Shown here: piece by piece, positions 27,383 to 36,044 of the stretch | How positions within the stretch are numbered: position 1 is the first letter of the stretch | How the letters are laid out: each line of letters starts with the position of its first letter | DNA from: Flexistipes sinusarabici DSM 4947 | GTDB taxonomy: Bacteria > Chrysiogenota > Deferribacteres > Deferribacterales > Flexistipitaceae | Direction: 5' to 3' | NCBI RefSeq assembly: GCF_000218625.1 | Contig: NC_015672.1 | Location: forward strand, 248,001 to 312,000 | DNA: 64,000 nt | Notes under the pieces: generated by a model | Databases searched by the model: none | What the model was told of the DNA's origin: nothing | What the model saw: only the letters and a program-made list of their open reading frames with translations | Position numbers and translations under genes: made by a program

Positions 27383-28568
27383 AAAATTTTTTCTTTATTT
27401 AGGTTTAATACTATATATCATTTTCAATCCAATATCTATCTCCATCAGGCAGATTGGACTGGGTATTTTAATTTTAGTAATAATTGTTGATTTATTGTCA
27501 GATTACAGAAATCTGTCATTAAATGTTAAAGAACTTATTGATAGTGAAAGTTTGTTAGTTTTATTAATGTTAGCTTATTTTGCTTTAAATACTTTTTTTA
27601 TTTCGATAAATTTTGACAACAGTTTTGAAGTATTTACTAATAGTGTATGGCAATGTTTTTCTCTCTATTTTATAATAAGCTACTATTTAAAAAATAATGT
27701 TGTAAGTGTAAAATGGATTTTATGGTTAATTGTGATTTCTGCTTTTATACAGGGAGTGGATGGAATTTATCAATATTTTATTGGTGTTGATTTTATAAAA
27801 GGAGATCCGGCGTGGGGAACAAGGTTAACAGCTTCTTTAGACACTCCCAGAGTGGGTAACTTTATAAGTTTATGTTTACCAGCTTTTTTGATTTTATTTT
27901 ATCAATTGCGTATAAAAAACAAATTATTAAAAATCTTCTTTTTCGTATTTATTGTCTTCCCGCCTTTTTTTCTACTTATATTTTCACAAACCAGAAGTGG
28001 TTGGACTGGGTTTGCAGCTTTTTTAGTTGTATTTTTATTATTGGATTTGTCTAAGCGTTATTTTTATGCGTTTGCCCTATTCTTGATTCCTCTGGTCTTT
28101 TTTGAAAATATAATCTTGAAAAGATTGGAATTCAGTAAAATTTTAAATGATTCCAGATGGGAGCTATGGGATATTGGTCTTAAATTATTCTCAAAAAAAC
28201 CACTGACAGGGCATGGTATAGCAACATTTTCTGAAGCTTTTAATTATTATGGCTTTATACCCACGCAGTCAACAAAACATATTCCTCATCCACACAATAT
28301 TTATGTGCAATTTTTATGTGAAACAGGTATAATAGGTTTTATACTGTTCTTCGCTATTGTGGTTAAAAGGTTTTATACTCTAGTAAAAAAATATAAAAAC
28401 AAATATAGTGATAATTTTATAACAAGTGTGAACATTGCATGGATAACATCTTATCTTGTAACAGCTGCTACCGCTCATAGTTTTTTTAGGACATGGTGGT
28501 TAGGATCTTTCATGTTGGTTTTTGCTGTTACTTCAGAAACTGTAAGTGAGAGGTGGGGACATAACTAA
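27363..28568 (+). CDS. O-antigen ligase / polymerase family membrane protein
   Basis: A 401-residue polytopic membrane protein with about ten to eleven predicted segments and a large periplasmic loop containing TRSGWTGF and HPHNIYVQFLCETGIIG, the hallmarks of the Wzy_C/WaaL family. It would join undecaprenyl-linked O-polysaccharide to lipid A-core (WaaL) or polymerise repeats (Wzy); these cannot be told apart by motif alone. No flippase gene (wzx) or chain-length regulator is nearby. It overlaps its upstream neighbour by 20 bases and its downstream one by 23. Confidence 0.8.
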   Translation: MKLIQSKKFFLYLGLILYIIFNPISISIRQIGLGILILVIIVDLLSDYRNLSLNVKELIDSESLLVLLMLAYFALNTFFISINFDNSFEVFTNSVWQCFSLYFIISYYLKNNVVSVKWILWLIVISAFIQGVDGIYQYFIGVDFIKGDPAWGTRLTASLDTPRVGNFISLCLPAFLILFYQLRIKNKLLKIFFFVFIVFPPFFLLIFSQTRSGWTGFAAFLVVFLLLDLSKRYFYAFALFLIPLVFFENIILKRLEFSKILNDSRWELWDIGLKLFSKKPLTGHGIATFSEAFNYYGFIPTQSTKHIPHPHNIYVQFLCETGIIGFILFFAIVVKRFYTLVKKYKNKYSDNFITSVNIAWITSYLVTAATAHSFFRTWWLGSFMLVFAVTSETVSERWGHN

Positions 28569-29634
28569 TAAAAACAATATCCTCTTTATTACAGATTCCT
28601 ACAAGCAGTTATCAGGCGGTCTTAAACAATTATATCTGAATGCAATTGGTTTGTTGGAAAAAAAATATCAAATATATTTAGCTGCGAAAAATGATGCAGG
28701 AATAGTTACTTTGCTGCAAAAACATATTTCAGGGTTCCTGCCGCTTGATTTTTCAGATTATAAATCAGATGGTAGACAACTTGCTAAATTTATAAAAAAT
28801 AATCAAATCGATATAGTCCATACTTTTCATAATAAGGGACATAAAGTGGGAGTTTGGGCAAAAAAATATAACTCAGAATTTAAGCTTTTTGTAAACAGAG
28901 GGGTTGATTTTGTCCCCACTAATCTTTTTTATTACCTTAATCCTAAGATTGATGGCTATATATGTAACTCACACAGTGTTGCAAATAAATTAAAAAGAAT
29001 ATTGATTCCAGCTAAAAAAATTAATGTTTTATACAATGCTTTTACAATTGAGGGTGAATTTCACGAAAACAGCAAAAATAATAATATTATCAAAAGTGAT
29101 AAACTAAAGATATGTACCATTGCTTCCGGAGCAAAATGGAAAGGCTTTGACTATACTTTGAAAAGTATTAATGAAGTGAATTGCGATTTTGATTTTTATG
29201 TTTTGGGTGTTGATAAAAAGAATGAGTACATGCAGTTGCAGAGTTCGGATGCGGCTAAAAAAACTCACTGGTTAGGTCGACGTAAAGATATCATTCCTAT
29301 TTTGTCCAAAATGGATTTGTTTATATACACCCCCGTCAGCGGAGATTCCTGCCCCAATGTAATTCTGGAAGCTATGTTTGCCGGTTTGCCGGTTATTTCA
29401 ACTAATGTTGGCGGGATACCTGAGCTTGTTAAGCATGAAAAGGGCGGGATGATTGTTAAGAAGAAGGATTATAAATGTGCTGCCCGAAATATTGAATTGA
29501 TCTTAAAGGATGACCAAAAACGGAAAAATATGAGAGATTTTAATAAAGGACAAATAGGAAAATATTCACTGGAGAGAAAAATTAGCGGTCTTTTGAAAAT
29601 TTACAAAGGTGAAAACATTAAAGAAACTATATGA
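28546..29634 (+). CDS. Glycosyltransferase family 4
   Basis: GT4 enzyme of 362 residues. TDSYKQLSGGLKQLYLNA is the acceptor loop; the donor domain has KICTIASGAKWKGFD and SGDSCPNVILEAMFAGLPVIS with the E-x7-E motif region. A GTG at 28546, inside the end of the ligase gene, is the only start that retains the first strand; no ATG lies close. Function within LPS/O-antigen assembly is inferred from the cluster. Confidence 0.8.
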   Translation: MRGGDITNKNNILFITDSYKQLSGGLKQLYLNAIGLLEKKYQIYLAAKNDAGIVTLLQKHISGFLPLDFSDYKSDGRQLAKFIKNNQIDIVHTFHNKGHKVGVWAKKYNSEFKLFVNRGVDFVPTNLFYYLNPKIDGYICNSHSVANKLKRILIPAKKINVLYNAFTIEGEFHENSKNNNIIKSDKLKICTIASGAKWKGFDYTLKSINEVNCDFDFYVLGVDKKNEYMQLQSSDAAKKTHWLGRRKDIIPILSKMDLFIYTPVSGDSCPNVILEAMFAGLPVISTNVGGIPELVKHEKGGMIVKKKDYKCAARNIELILKDDQKRKNMRDFNKGQIGKYSLERKISGLLKIYKGENIKETI

Positions 29635-30755
29635 AAATAAATCTCTTTGTTAAATATCTTGATGACAAAACGGGAGGAGAAAAGATTGCATATTATTTTG
29701 CAGAGTATTTGTATAAACAAAAAGTCCCCTTCACCGTTTACTGCGGAAAAATAAAAACAAGTAATGTACCCATCTTTACTGAAAATGTAAAAGAATTGGG
29801 TTTAGTTGGTTTAAACAGGTTTACGAAATATTTTAGTTTTCACCGGAAATGTGACAAAATTGTAAAAAATTCAGGAGATATTTCATTTGCATTTGATAGA
29901 ATAGTGGGATGCGATATATATAGAAACGGATCAGGGTTGCATACTGACTATCTTAAGACTTCTATCGAACACTACCCAACTTCCCAAAAACTACTTAAGA
30001 AATTCAAAAGAACCCTGGCTCCGATAAATTATTATCTCAAGAAAGTTGAAGATAAGTTATATGAAAGCAAAAAGTTGGGATATGTAATAGTTAATTCCGA
30101 ATTAATAAAAACTACTTTGACAAATAAATTTCCGTTTCTTGAAGAGAAAATAGAAGTTGTGCATAACGGGATTGATAAAGATAAGTTTAATTTTGATATT
30201 ACTTTGAATAAGAGAAATGAGCTTAAAAAACAGTATAAACTGTATGACTCTTTTGTTATCGGTCATGCTTCAAATAACTTTGAAAGAAAAGGACTCCGAT
30301 TTATTATTCAGGCTTTAGCCAAGCTGCCTGAAAAGTTTATCTTAGTTGTTGCAGGCAGCGGGAGTACAGGATATTACAAAGAATTATCGAAAAAATGCGG
30401 TGTTTCTGACAGAGTGTTTTTTTTGGGGAAGATTGATGATATGACTGAATTCTATCCGATGCTTGACCTGTTTTGTCTTCCAGCCTTGTATGACCCTTTT
30501 CCCAATGTTGTTCCGGAATCCCTTGGTATGGGTATTCCCGTGTTGTGTTCAAAACATATAGGGAGCTTTGAAATTATTAAAAATAATAAAAATGGGATGG
30601 TGTTGAATACAATTTCAGCTGAAGAGATTGCAATATCTGTAAAAGATTGCTCGAAAATTAGGGTTCAGAACTTTTCCCAAAATGTTCCCGGCTTGAATGA
30701 TATGTACGATGAGTATCTTAAAATTATTGAAAAAGTATCAGAAGATAAAAGATGA
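29631..30755 (+). CDS. Glycosyltransferase family 4
   Basis: GT4 enzyme of 374 residues. LDDKTGGEKIAYYFAEYL at the N terminus, VVNSE-like YVIVNSELIK mid-way, then IGHASNNFERKGLRF and YDPFPNVVPESLGMGIPVLC in the donor domain. The set resembles WaaG-type LPS core glucosyltransferases (ERKGL and DPFPNV are shared features), so an LPS core role is a reasonable guess. ATGA overlaps on both sides. Confidence 0.82.
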   Translation: MKINLFVKYLDDKTGGEKIAYYFAEYLYKQKVPFTVYCGKIKTSNVPIFTENVKELGLVGLNRFTKYFSFHRKCDKIVKNSGDISFAFDRIVGCDIYRNGSGLHTDYLKTSIEHYPTSQKLLKKFKRTLAPINYYLKKVEDKLYESKKLGYVIVNSELIKTTLTNKFPFLEEKIEVVHNGIDKDKFNFDITLNKRNELKKQYKLYDSFVIGHASNNFERKGLRFIIQALAKLPEKFILVVAGSGSTGYYKELSKKCGVSDRVFFLGKIDDMTEFYPMLDLFCLPALYDPFPNVVPESLGMGIPVLCSKHIGSFEIIKNNKNGMVLNTISAEEIAISVKDCSKIRVQNFSQNVPGLNDMYDEYLKIIEKVSEDKR

Positions 30756-31831
30756 ATATTGCTTTTGTGACTTCCACTAAAAGATGGGGCGGAGTTAAAA
30801 CCTGGATTCTTGATTTTTCTGAGGAACTTATAAAGATAGGACACAATGTACTTATTTTTGCCAGGGATGAAAATTTTATAAACAGAGCGGAAAAAAACGG
30901 GCTGAAGACGTTTAAAATCGATTTCGGTTTTGATTACAATCCCAAGACCATTGTCAGGTTCATGGGGTATTTTAAAAAATATAATGTTGATATTGCTTGT
31001 CTTAACGTTCAGAAAGAGCTTAGAAGCGCCGGGATAGCTGCAAAAATTATGAAAATACCTGTTGTTCACAGAGTAGGACTAGCAAGTGACATTGTTGATA
31101 AAATTGATTTTAAAATTGCAAATAAATTTTTATCCGACAAAATACTGGTACCTTGCGAAACGATGAAAACGGAGCTTTTAGAGAAACATAAATTCTTGGA
31201 AGAAAAAGATATTTCCGTTATTTACAACGGAAAGAATATACTCTCTGAAAATGCCGGACAAATTTTACATAAACCGGTAAAATTTGTAATAACTTCAAAA
31301 GTTGAGAAAAGTAAGGGACATGATTATCTTGCAAAAGTCCTTTTAAAATTGAAACATAAAGGCTTATCTTTTCATTTTGATATTTTTGGTGAGGGTAATT
31401 TATCCGAGTGGTTTGAAGATTTTATCAAAAAAAATAAATTAGATGATAATGTTCAAATTAAGGGTTTTGAATCGGATGTTAGGCATTTGCTTCCAAAATA
31501 CGATTTCGGCTTATTAACTTCATTTTCTGAAGGCTTTCCTAATGTAATACTCGAATATATGTCGGCCGGCCTGCCTGTAATATCTTCAAATGTTTCGGGT
31601 GTGGCTGAGATTGTTGAAGATGATTTTAACGGCTTTCTATTTATGGCAGGCGATGAGGACAAACTTGAAAGGTTGTTTAAAAAAGCTATCTCAATGAATA
31701 CTGTGACATATAAAAGCATGTCTTTAAATGCACTTAATACTATGAGTAAAAGGTTTAATTTAGAAGATAATGCTTTATCTCTTGCAGGTTTTTTTGAAAA
31801 TGTTAAAAAAACAAAAAACATACAATTGTGA
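30752..31831 (+). CDS. Glycosyltransferase family 4
   Basis: GT4 enzyme of 359 residues. TSTKRWGGVKTWILDFSEEL at the N terminus, donor domain ITSKVEKSKGHDY and SEGFPNVILEYMSAGLPVIS. ATGA overlap with its upstream neighbour. Its last ~30 bases overlap the likely start of the broken sulfatase gene, suggesting that gene was part of the same operon. Confidence 0.82.
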   Translation: MNIAFVTSTKRWGGVKTWILDFSEELIKIGHNVLIFARDENFINRAEKNGLKTFKIDFGFDYNPKTIVRFMGYFKKYNVDIACLNVQKELRSAGIAAKIMKIPVVHRVGLASDIVDKIDFKIANKFLSDKILVPCETMKTELLEKHKFLEEKDISVIYNGKNILSENAGQILHKPVKFVITSKVEKSKGHDYLAKVLLKLKHKGLSFHFDIFGEGNLSEWFEDFIKKNKLDDNVQIKGFESDVRHLLPKYDFGLLTSFSEGFPNVILEYMSAGLPVISSNVSGVAEIVEDDFNGFLFMAGDEDKLERLFKKAISMNTVTYKSMSLNALNTMSKRFNLEDNALSLAGFFENVKKTKNIQL

Positions 31832-33658
31832 ATTAAAAATTAAGAACATTATTAAGAATCAAACCCATTATTTTTTAAGTAATCTTTTTCTGACTTCTTT
31901 TTTATTTATATTTTATATTGTTTTTACAAACAAAAGTGACAGCATATTGTCATGGATTTTTCTGCCTTCAGCACTTCTATCCACATCTTTTATGTTGAAT
32001 TTTATTGTTTATATATTGTTGCTGATTCTCAGTTTGATTTTACGTAAAGCTAAAATAATTTCTGCCGTATCTGTTTTAGCATATTCCGTCTTTTTATCTT
32101 TATTATCGTGGATCTTTTTATCTTCAGACTTTATAATTTTCATTTTAACGGCATGATTGTTAACATGTTATCGACTGATGGATTTTGGGATTCCGTGAGT
32201 CTTGGGGGGAGCACCTGGTTTAGCACATTTATTATTATTGTGTTCGTAATCATTTTTCAGTCTTTTCTGTTGTTTGCAAGCTCAAAGATTCGGTTCAGAA
32301 AATCAGTGTTTACCAAACTATTGATAATTTTGTTAACAATTACCGTTTTTGAGAAATTTCTGTATGCCTATGCTGATATATATAATAAGATAAACATAAC
32401 CCGTTATACTGAATTATTTCCTCTTTACCAGCCTTTTACAATGAAAGGATTTGCAAGCAAATTTATAAATGTGAATAATGAAGAGCGCGTTAATTTTAAT
32501 GCACAGGATTCACTTCTGAACTACCCTAAACAGCCGATAAAAATTTCTAAAAAAAATAAGGAACGACCAAATATAATAATTATAGCTATAGACGGCTGGC
32601 GCTTTGATATGCTTAACAAAGAAGTTAATCCCAACATCAGCCGCTTTGCTGAGAAATCCCTTGTTTTTAAAAATCATTTTAGCGGGGGGAATGCATCCCG
32701 TTTCGGCGTTTTTAGTATATTTTATGGGGTACATGGCTATTACTGGCATTCTTTTTTAAGCGAAAGACAGAGTCCGGTTTTAATGGATACTTTGCAAAAA
32801 CTAAATTATAATTTTGAAATAATATCCAGTACCAGATTAACTTTCCCTGAATTCAGAAAAACTGCTTTTGTGAAAATACCGGATTCTATTTATGACACCA
32901 ATTCAGGGGATAACGCAGCTGAGAAAGATAACAGTTCTATAAGACGTTTTATTAAGTGGCATAAAAATTATAATGAGGAAAATCCTTATTTTAGTTTTAT
33001 TTTTTTGGATGCCCCTCATGCCAGAGAATTTCCCTAACATTTTAATAAGTTTGATGTTGAAAATACCGATACAAATTATCTGTTGGTAGATAAAAAAAGT
33101 ATTGCAAAATTGAAATATGCCTACATGAATGCAATTTATTACGATGACTATCTGTTGGGTAAGCTTCTTGGTTATCTTAAAAAATCAAATTCGCTTAAAA
33201 ATACGATAATAATAATAACTGCTGACCATGGGGAAGAATTTTATGAAGAAGGCAATTTCGGTCATAACAGTGCTTTTACAGAGTACCAGCTGAAAGTTCC
33301 GTTAGTGATGTATATGCCTGAGAAGGGGCATAAAGAAATTGAATATATGACAAGTCACTTGGATATTGTTCCTACTTTAATGAAAGAATTGGGTGTAATA
33401 AATAAACCGTCTGATTACAGTTTGGGTAAAAATATGCTGAGAAAAACCGGGAGAAAATACATTGTTGCCTGTACCTGGGACAGCTGTGCAATTTATGACA
33501 GGAAAACTTCTCTGGTTTTTTCCTTTGAAACATATGATTCCTCTTTCGCTGAACTGTACAATGAGGATTACCAGCTGGTGGAGAATCAGAAAATGGTAAA
33601 CAGAAAATCAGAGCGTATCCTGCCTGTTGCAAAAGATTTTGCTCATTTTTTCAAATAG
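31800..33658 (+). pseudogene. Broken YejM/PbgA-like membrane sulfatase
   Basis: Three consecutive frames together encode one ~620-residue protein of the YejM type: an N-terminal domain with five membrane segments (DUF3413-like, including FHFNGMIVNML) and a periplasmic sulfatase-fold domain (IIIAIDGWRFDML; TADHGEEFYEEGNFGH). Two lesions interrupt it. Around 32105-32125 the frame shifts, with a base missing relative to an intact gene, near a run of five T. At 33035-33037 an in-frame TAA interrupts the sulfatase domain, and the same frame continues afterwards. YejM regulates LPS synthesis and outer-membrane lipid balance in enteric bacteria. The catalytic Thr/Ser region reads NASRFG. Sequencing error could explain one lesion, less easily both. 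Confidence 0.8.
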
Positions 33659-33670
33659 TTTTAAAAAATT

Positions 33671-34282
33671 CTAACGTTTTCTGTTCTTTTTACCATAAAG
33701 TACAGGATTCAGATTTGGATCGTTATACATTTTCATCTGCCTGTATACTTTGAAATATTTAGTACCTTTTATTAAATCATTCATGAGTTCAGCAAGGCAG
33801 ACAGATAAGTCCTTCTTTTGTATTTCCAGGATATTCAATTTTTGTCGGCAGCTTTCAATATGCTTTTGAGAAGCATCCGTTCTTTGTGTCTGTTCTTGCA
33901 TGTGGTAAATTTTAAGCATATTTATCGAGAGCCTGTCAATTATACTCCCCGGAGTTTCGCTGTTCATTGTTGCATCTTTGCTAACTTCAATATTTTTATC
34001 AGAGAGAATATCGGATATCTTTTCATCCACTTTTTCAATCATGTCATTCCGTTTTTGATTCAGCTTATCGATATTTCGCTTAACCCGGGCTATTTCTGTA
34101 TCAGTCGCTTTGGGATCACGTGCAATATCTTCCTGATGCCAGAGTTCATAGTTGTAGCGCAGCAAAAGAACAACGGCATCTTCCAGGCTGCTGCTCAATG
34201 AGCCAATGTGAAAATTGTCTTCAATATGCCAATCTGAAATAAATCGGTACATCTTATCAGCCAGATTGTGTAGCTCAATCAT
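33671..34282 (-). CDS. DUF4254-family protein
   Basis: A soluble, helical 203-residue protein with no membrane segment. LHNLADKMYRFISDWH at the N terminus, a conserved acidic/aromatic stretch NYELWHQEDIARDP, and a long charged helical middle (about 60-110) likely to form a coiled coil. It matches my memory of DUF4254 proteins, which are found beside LPS heptosyltransferase genes; no activity is known to me. Its ATG overlaps the upstream GT9 gene's stop. Confidence 0.65.
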   Translation of the reverse strand: MIELHNLADKMYRFISDWHIEDNFHIGSLSSSLEDAVVLLLRYNYELWHQEDIARDPKATDTEIARVKRNIDKLNQKRNDMIEKVDEKISDILSDKNIEVSKDATMNSETPGSIIDRLSINMLKIYHMQEQTQRTDASQKHIESCRQKLNILEIQKKDLSVCLAELMNDLIKGTKYFKVYRQMKMYNDPNLNPVLYGKKNRKR

Positions 34283-35286
34283 AATAACTCCTCATTTTTT
34301 ATTATATTTTCAATTTCATCGATTACTCTTTTGGTGGTAATTAACTTAAGACATTCTAAGCCGCATTCAGGATAAGTGCAATTTTTTTTGCATCCGGGGT
34401 CATATTCAATTCCAGCGTTTATATCTGAATCAGGCGGTGTCCATCTTGCAGCCATCGGTCTGCCGAAAATTGCAACTGTAGGTATACCTGATGAAATTGC
34501 TATGTGCATGGGACCGTTGTCATTGCCTATATGCATCACAGCTTTTTCAAATACCGCTCTGGTTTCTGAAAGGCTGATAGGCGGATAGAGCGGCAGCGTA
34601 TCATTATTCATCATTGATTTTACATCTTCAATGAAATGTTCTTCGCCGGGGCCGTAAATAAAAAGAATTTTCACTTTGTATCTTTCTATTAAATAGTCGC
34701 AAATCTCTGCAAAATTTTCTTCCGGCCACACCTTATATGGCTGTCTTGAAACCGGGGATACTGTGACTATTTTTTCGTTTTCTTTTATGCCAAGGGTGTT
34801 TAAAAAATTTTTTGCGAAATGCCTCTCCTTGTCTGATATGAAAAAATCAATTTTTGTGAAAATTGGCTCAATCCCGGTTTCTTCAAGAAGGCTCAGTTTG
34901 GAGTAGGCTGTATAAAAATATTTCCCGGTTTTTACTGTATGTGTATAAAAGTATTTTCTTAATTTATGATATTTTCCCACGCTCTTTTTTGCCCCGGTAA
35001 GAAAAGTAAACCAGCCGCTGGAAGGGTTGTTGTGAAAGTCAATGACCAGGTCATATTTTTCTTTGCGGAATTGTGATATCAGCTTGGGTCTGCTCATAAA
35101 ATGTGCGTCTTTTTGCAGTGTTATTATCTTATTGATAAAAGGATTATATTGTAATACCTGATCAGCCGGCGGCTCTGTAAGAAAATGTATAACGGCATCC
35201 GGATAAGCTTTTCTCACAGACCTCACAGCCGGAGTGCACATCACAACATCACCGATTCTTCTGAGCTGAATTAAAAGTATTTTCAT
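34279..35286 (-). CDS. ADP-heptose:LPS heptosyltransferase (GT9)
   Basis: GT9 enzyme of 335 residues that adds heptose to the LPS inner core. N-terminal KILLIQLRRIGDVVMCTPAV is the family signature, and the donor site motif HIGNDNGPMHIAISSG is intact. A C-terminal cysteine cluster (CKKNCTYPECGLEC) is unusual-looking but occurs in some GT9 members. The ATG at 35286 is preferred to a TTG four codons upstream. It is cotranscribed with the DUF4254 gene and convergent with the sulfatase pseudogene. Confidence 0.87.
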   Translation of the reverse strand: MKILLIQLRRIGDVVMCTPAVRSVRKAYPDAVIHFLTEPPADQVLQYNPFINKIITLQKDAHFMSRPKLISQFRKEKYDLVIDFHNNPSSGWFTFLTGAKKSVGKYHKLRKYFYTHTVKTGKYFYTAYSKLSLLEETGIEPIFTKIDFFISDKERHFAKNFLNTLGIKENEKIVTVSPVSRQPYKVWPEENFAEICDYLIERYKVKILFIYGPGEEHFIEDVKSMMNNDTLPLYPPISLSETRAVFEKAVMHIGNDNGPMHIAISSGIPTVAIFGRPMAARWTPPDSDINAGIEYDPGCKKNCTYPECGLECLKLITTKRVIDEIENIIKNEELL

Positions 35287-35378
35287 TTTTAAACCCAAAA
35301 TGTATTTGAAAGAGAACTAAAGTATTTTTCATAAAACTTCAAGTGTTTTAGATTTCTGAAGTTGAAGTTCAATATTTA

Positions 35379-35406
35379 TTGACACGGCCGGCAGTATCTA
35401 TAAAAT
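35379..35406 (+). promoter_or_regulatory. Sigma70-type promoter for the heme-sensor kinase operon
   Basis: Consensus -35 TTGACA (35379-35384), 16-bp spacer, -10 TAAAAT (35401-35406). It lies 24 bp before the next start codon, which is preceded by GAGGGGG. The spacer is GC-rich (cggccggc). Confidence 0.65.
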
Positions 35407-35429
35407 AACTTAACAAACGAGGGGGCTTT

Positions 35430-36044
35430 ATGGATAGAAATTCTAAACTAATGCTTGTTGGAATATTGCTGGTAATAGCTTTTACGGTTTTTATTTATTA
35501 CAGGTTAAATGTAAGTAAAAACAGCATGAATAATATTGATCAGAAAACGGAGCAATTGTTTTCAAAAGAATTAAAAACATACAGTCTTGAGAATATAGGG
35601 CTCAAAATTAAGTCACCGGCTCCTTTGAAGGAATTGGATTCAGGACTTAATGCTAAAAGTGAAGCTGTTATAGAAAGTTTCGGTGCATACGGATATAATA
35701 TGGGCTTTTTCAGCATCAGAGCTTCAAAAGCGGTATTTAGGCAAGAGGGGATGGCCAGTTTGCCCCGTATAAAAGATTCTCTGATTCAACAGATTTCAGG
35801 TGTACAGGGAATATCGGCTCCTGAATTCAGCTATGAAAGAACCACTTTTTCCGGTTTGCAGGCTATGAGGATAAGCGGCAAGGCTGATATTGATGATTAT
35901 AAAAAACAGCTGGGCGTTAGAAGTTTGCTTTTTGTTGATAACAAGACGTTCTGGCAGGTGGTTGTCACTTATGCTAAGGCGGATAAGAATGTTGCAGATA
36001 AAATTAATGAAATAATGGATTCCATTGAGCTGATTAAAAAGTGA
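35430..36044 (+). CDS. Membrane-anchored periplasmic protein, unknown function
   Basis: A 204-residue protein with one N-terminal membrane segment (residues ~7-24, LMLVGILLVIAFTVFIYY) and a soluble domain outside. The soluble part (LKIKSPAPLKEL...; AMRISGKADID...; LLFVDNKTFWQVVVTY) resembles the alternating-strand proteins that bind at membranes (PsbP/DUF1795-like), but this is only a pattern impression. It overlaps the sensor kinase gene by four bases (GTGA), so the two are translated together, and it may modulate or report to the kinase. Confidence 0.6.
   Translation: MDRNSKLMLVGILLVIAFTVFIYYRLNVSKNSMNNIDQKTEQLFSKELKTYSLENIGLKIKSPAPLKELDSGLNAKSEAVIESFGAYGYNMGFFSIRASKAVFRQEGMASLPRIKDSLIQQISGVQGISAPEFSYERTTFSGLQAMRISGKADIDDYKKQLGVRSLLFVDNKTFWQVVVTYAKADKNVADKINEIMDSIELIKK

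Noticed and set aside
31770-31830. Start of the sulfatase gene at 31770
   Set aside because: It would overlap the upstream glycosyltransferase by 62 bases; the ATG at 31800 gives a shorter overlap and a basic N terminus before the first membrane segment.
26279-31831. The four GT4 genes here as a recent tandem amplification
   Set aside because: Their sequences differ throughout, including in the conserved motifs, so they are separate enzymes rather than fresh copies.
32100-32130. Programmed -1 frameshift in the sulfatase gene
   Set aside because: The cttttta stretch is a poor slippery heptamer, and an independent in-frame stop downstream would still prevent a full product, so gene decay fits better.
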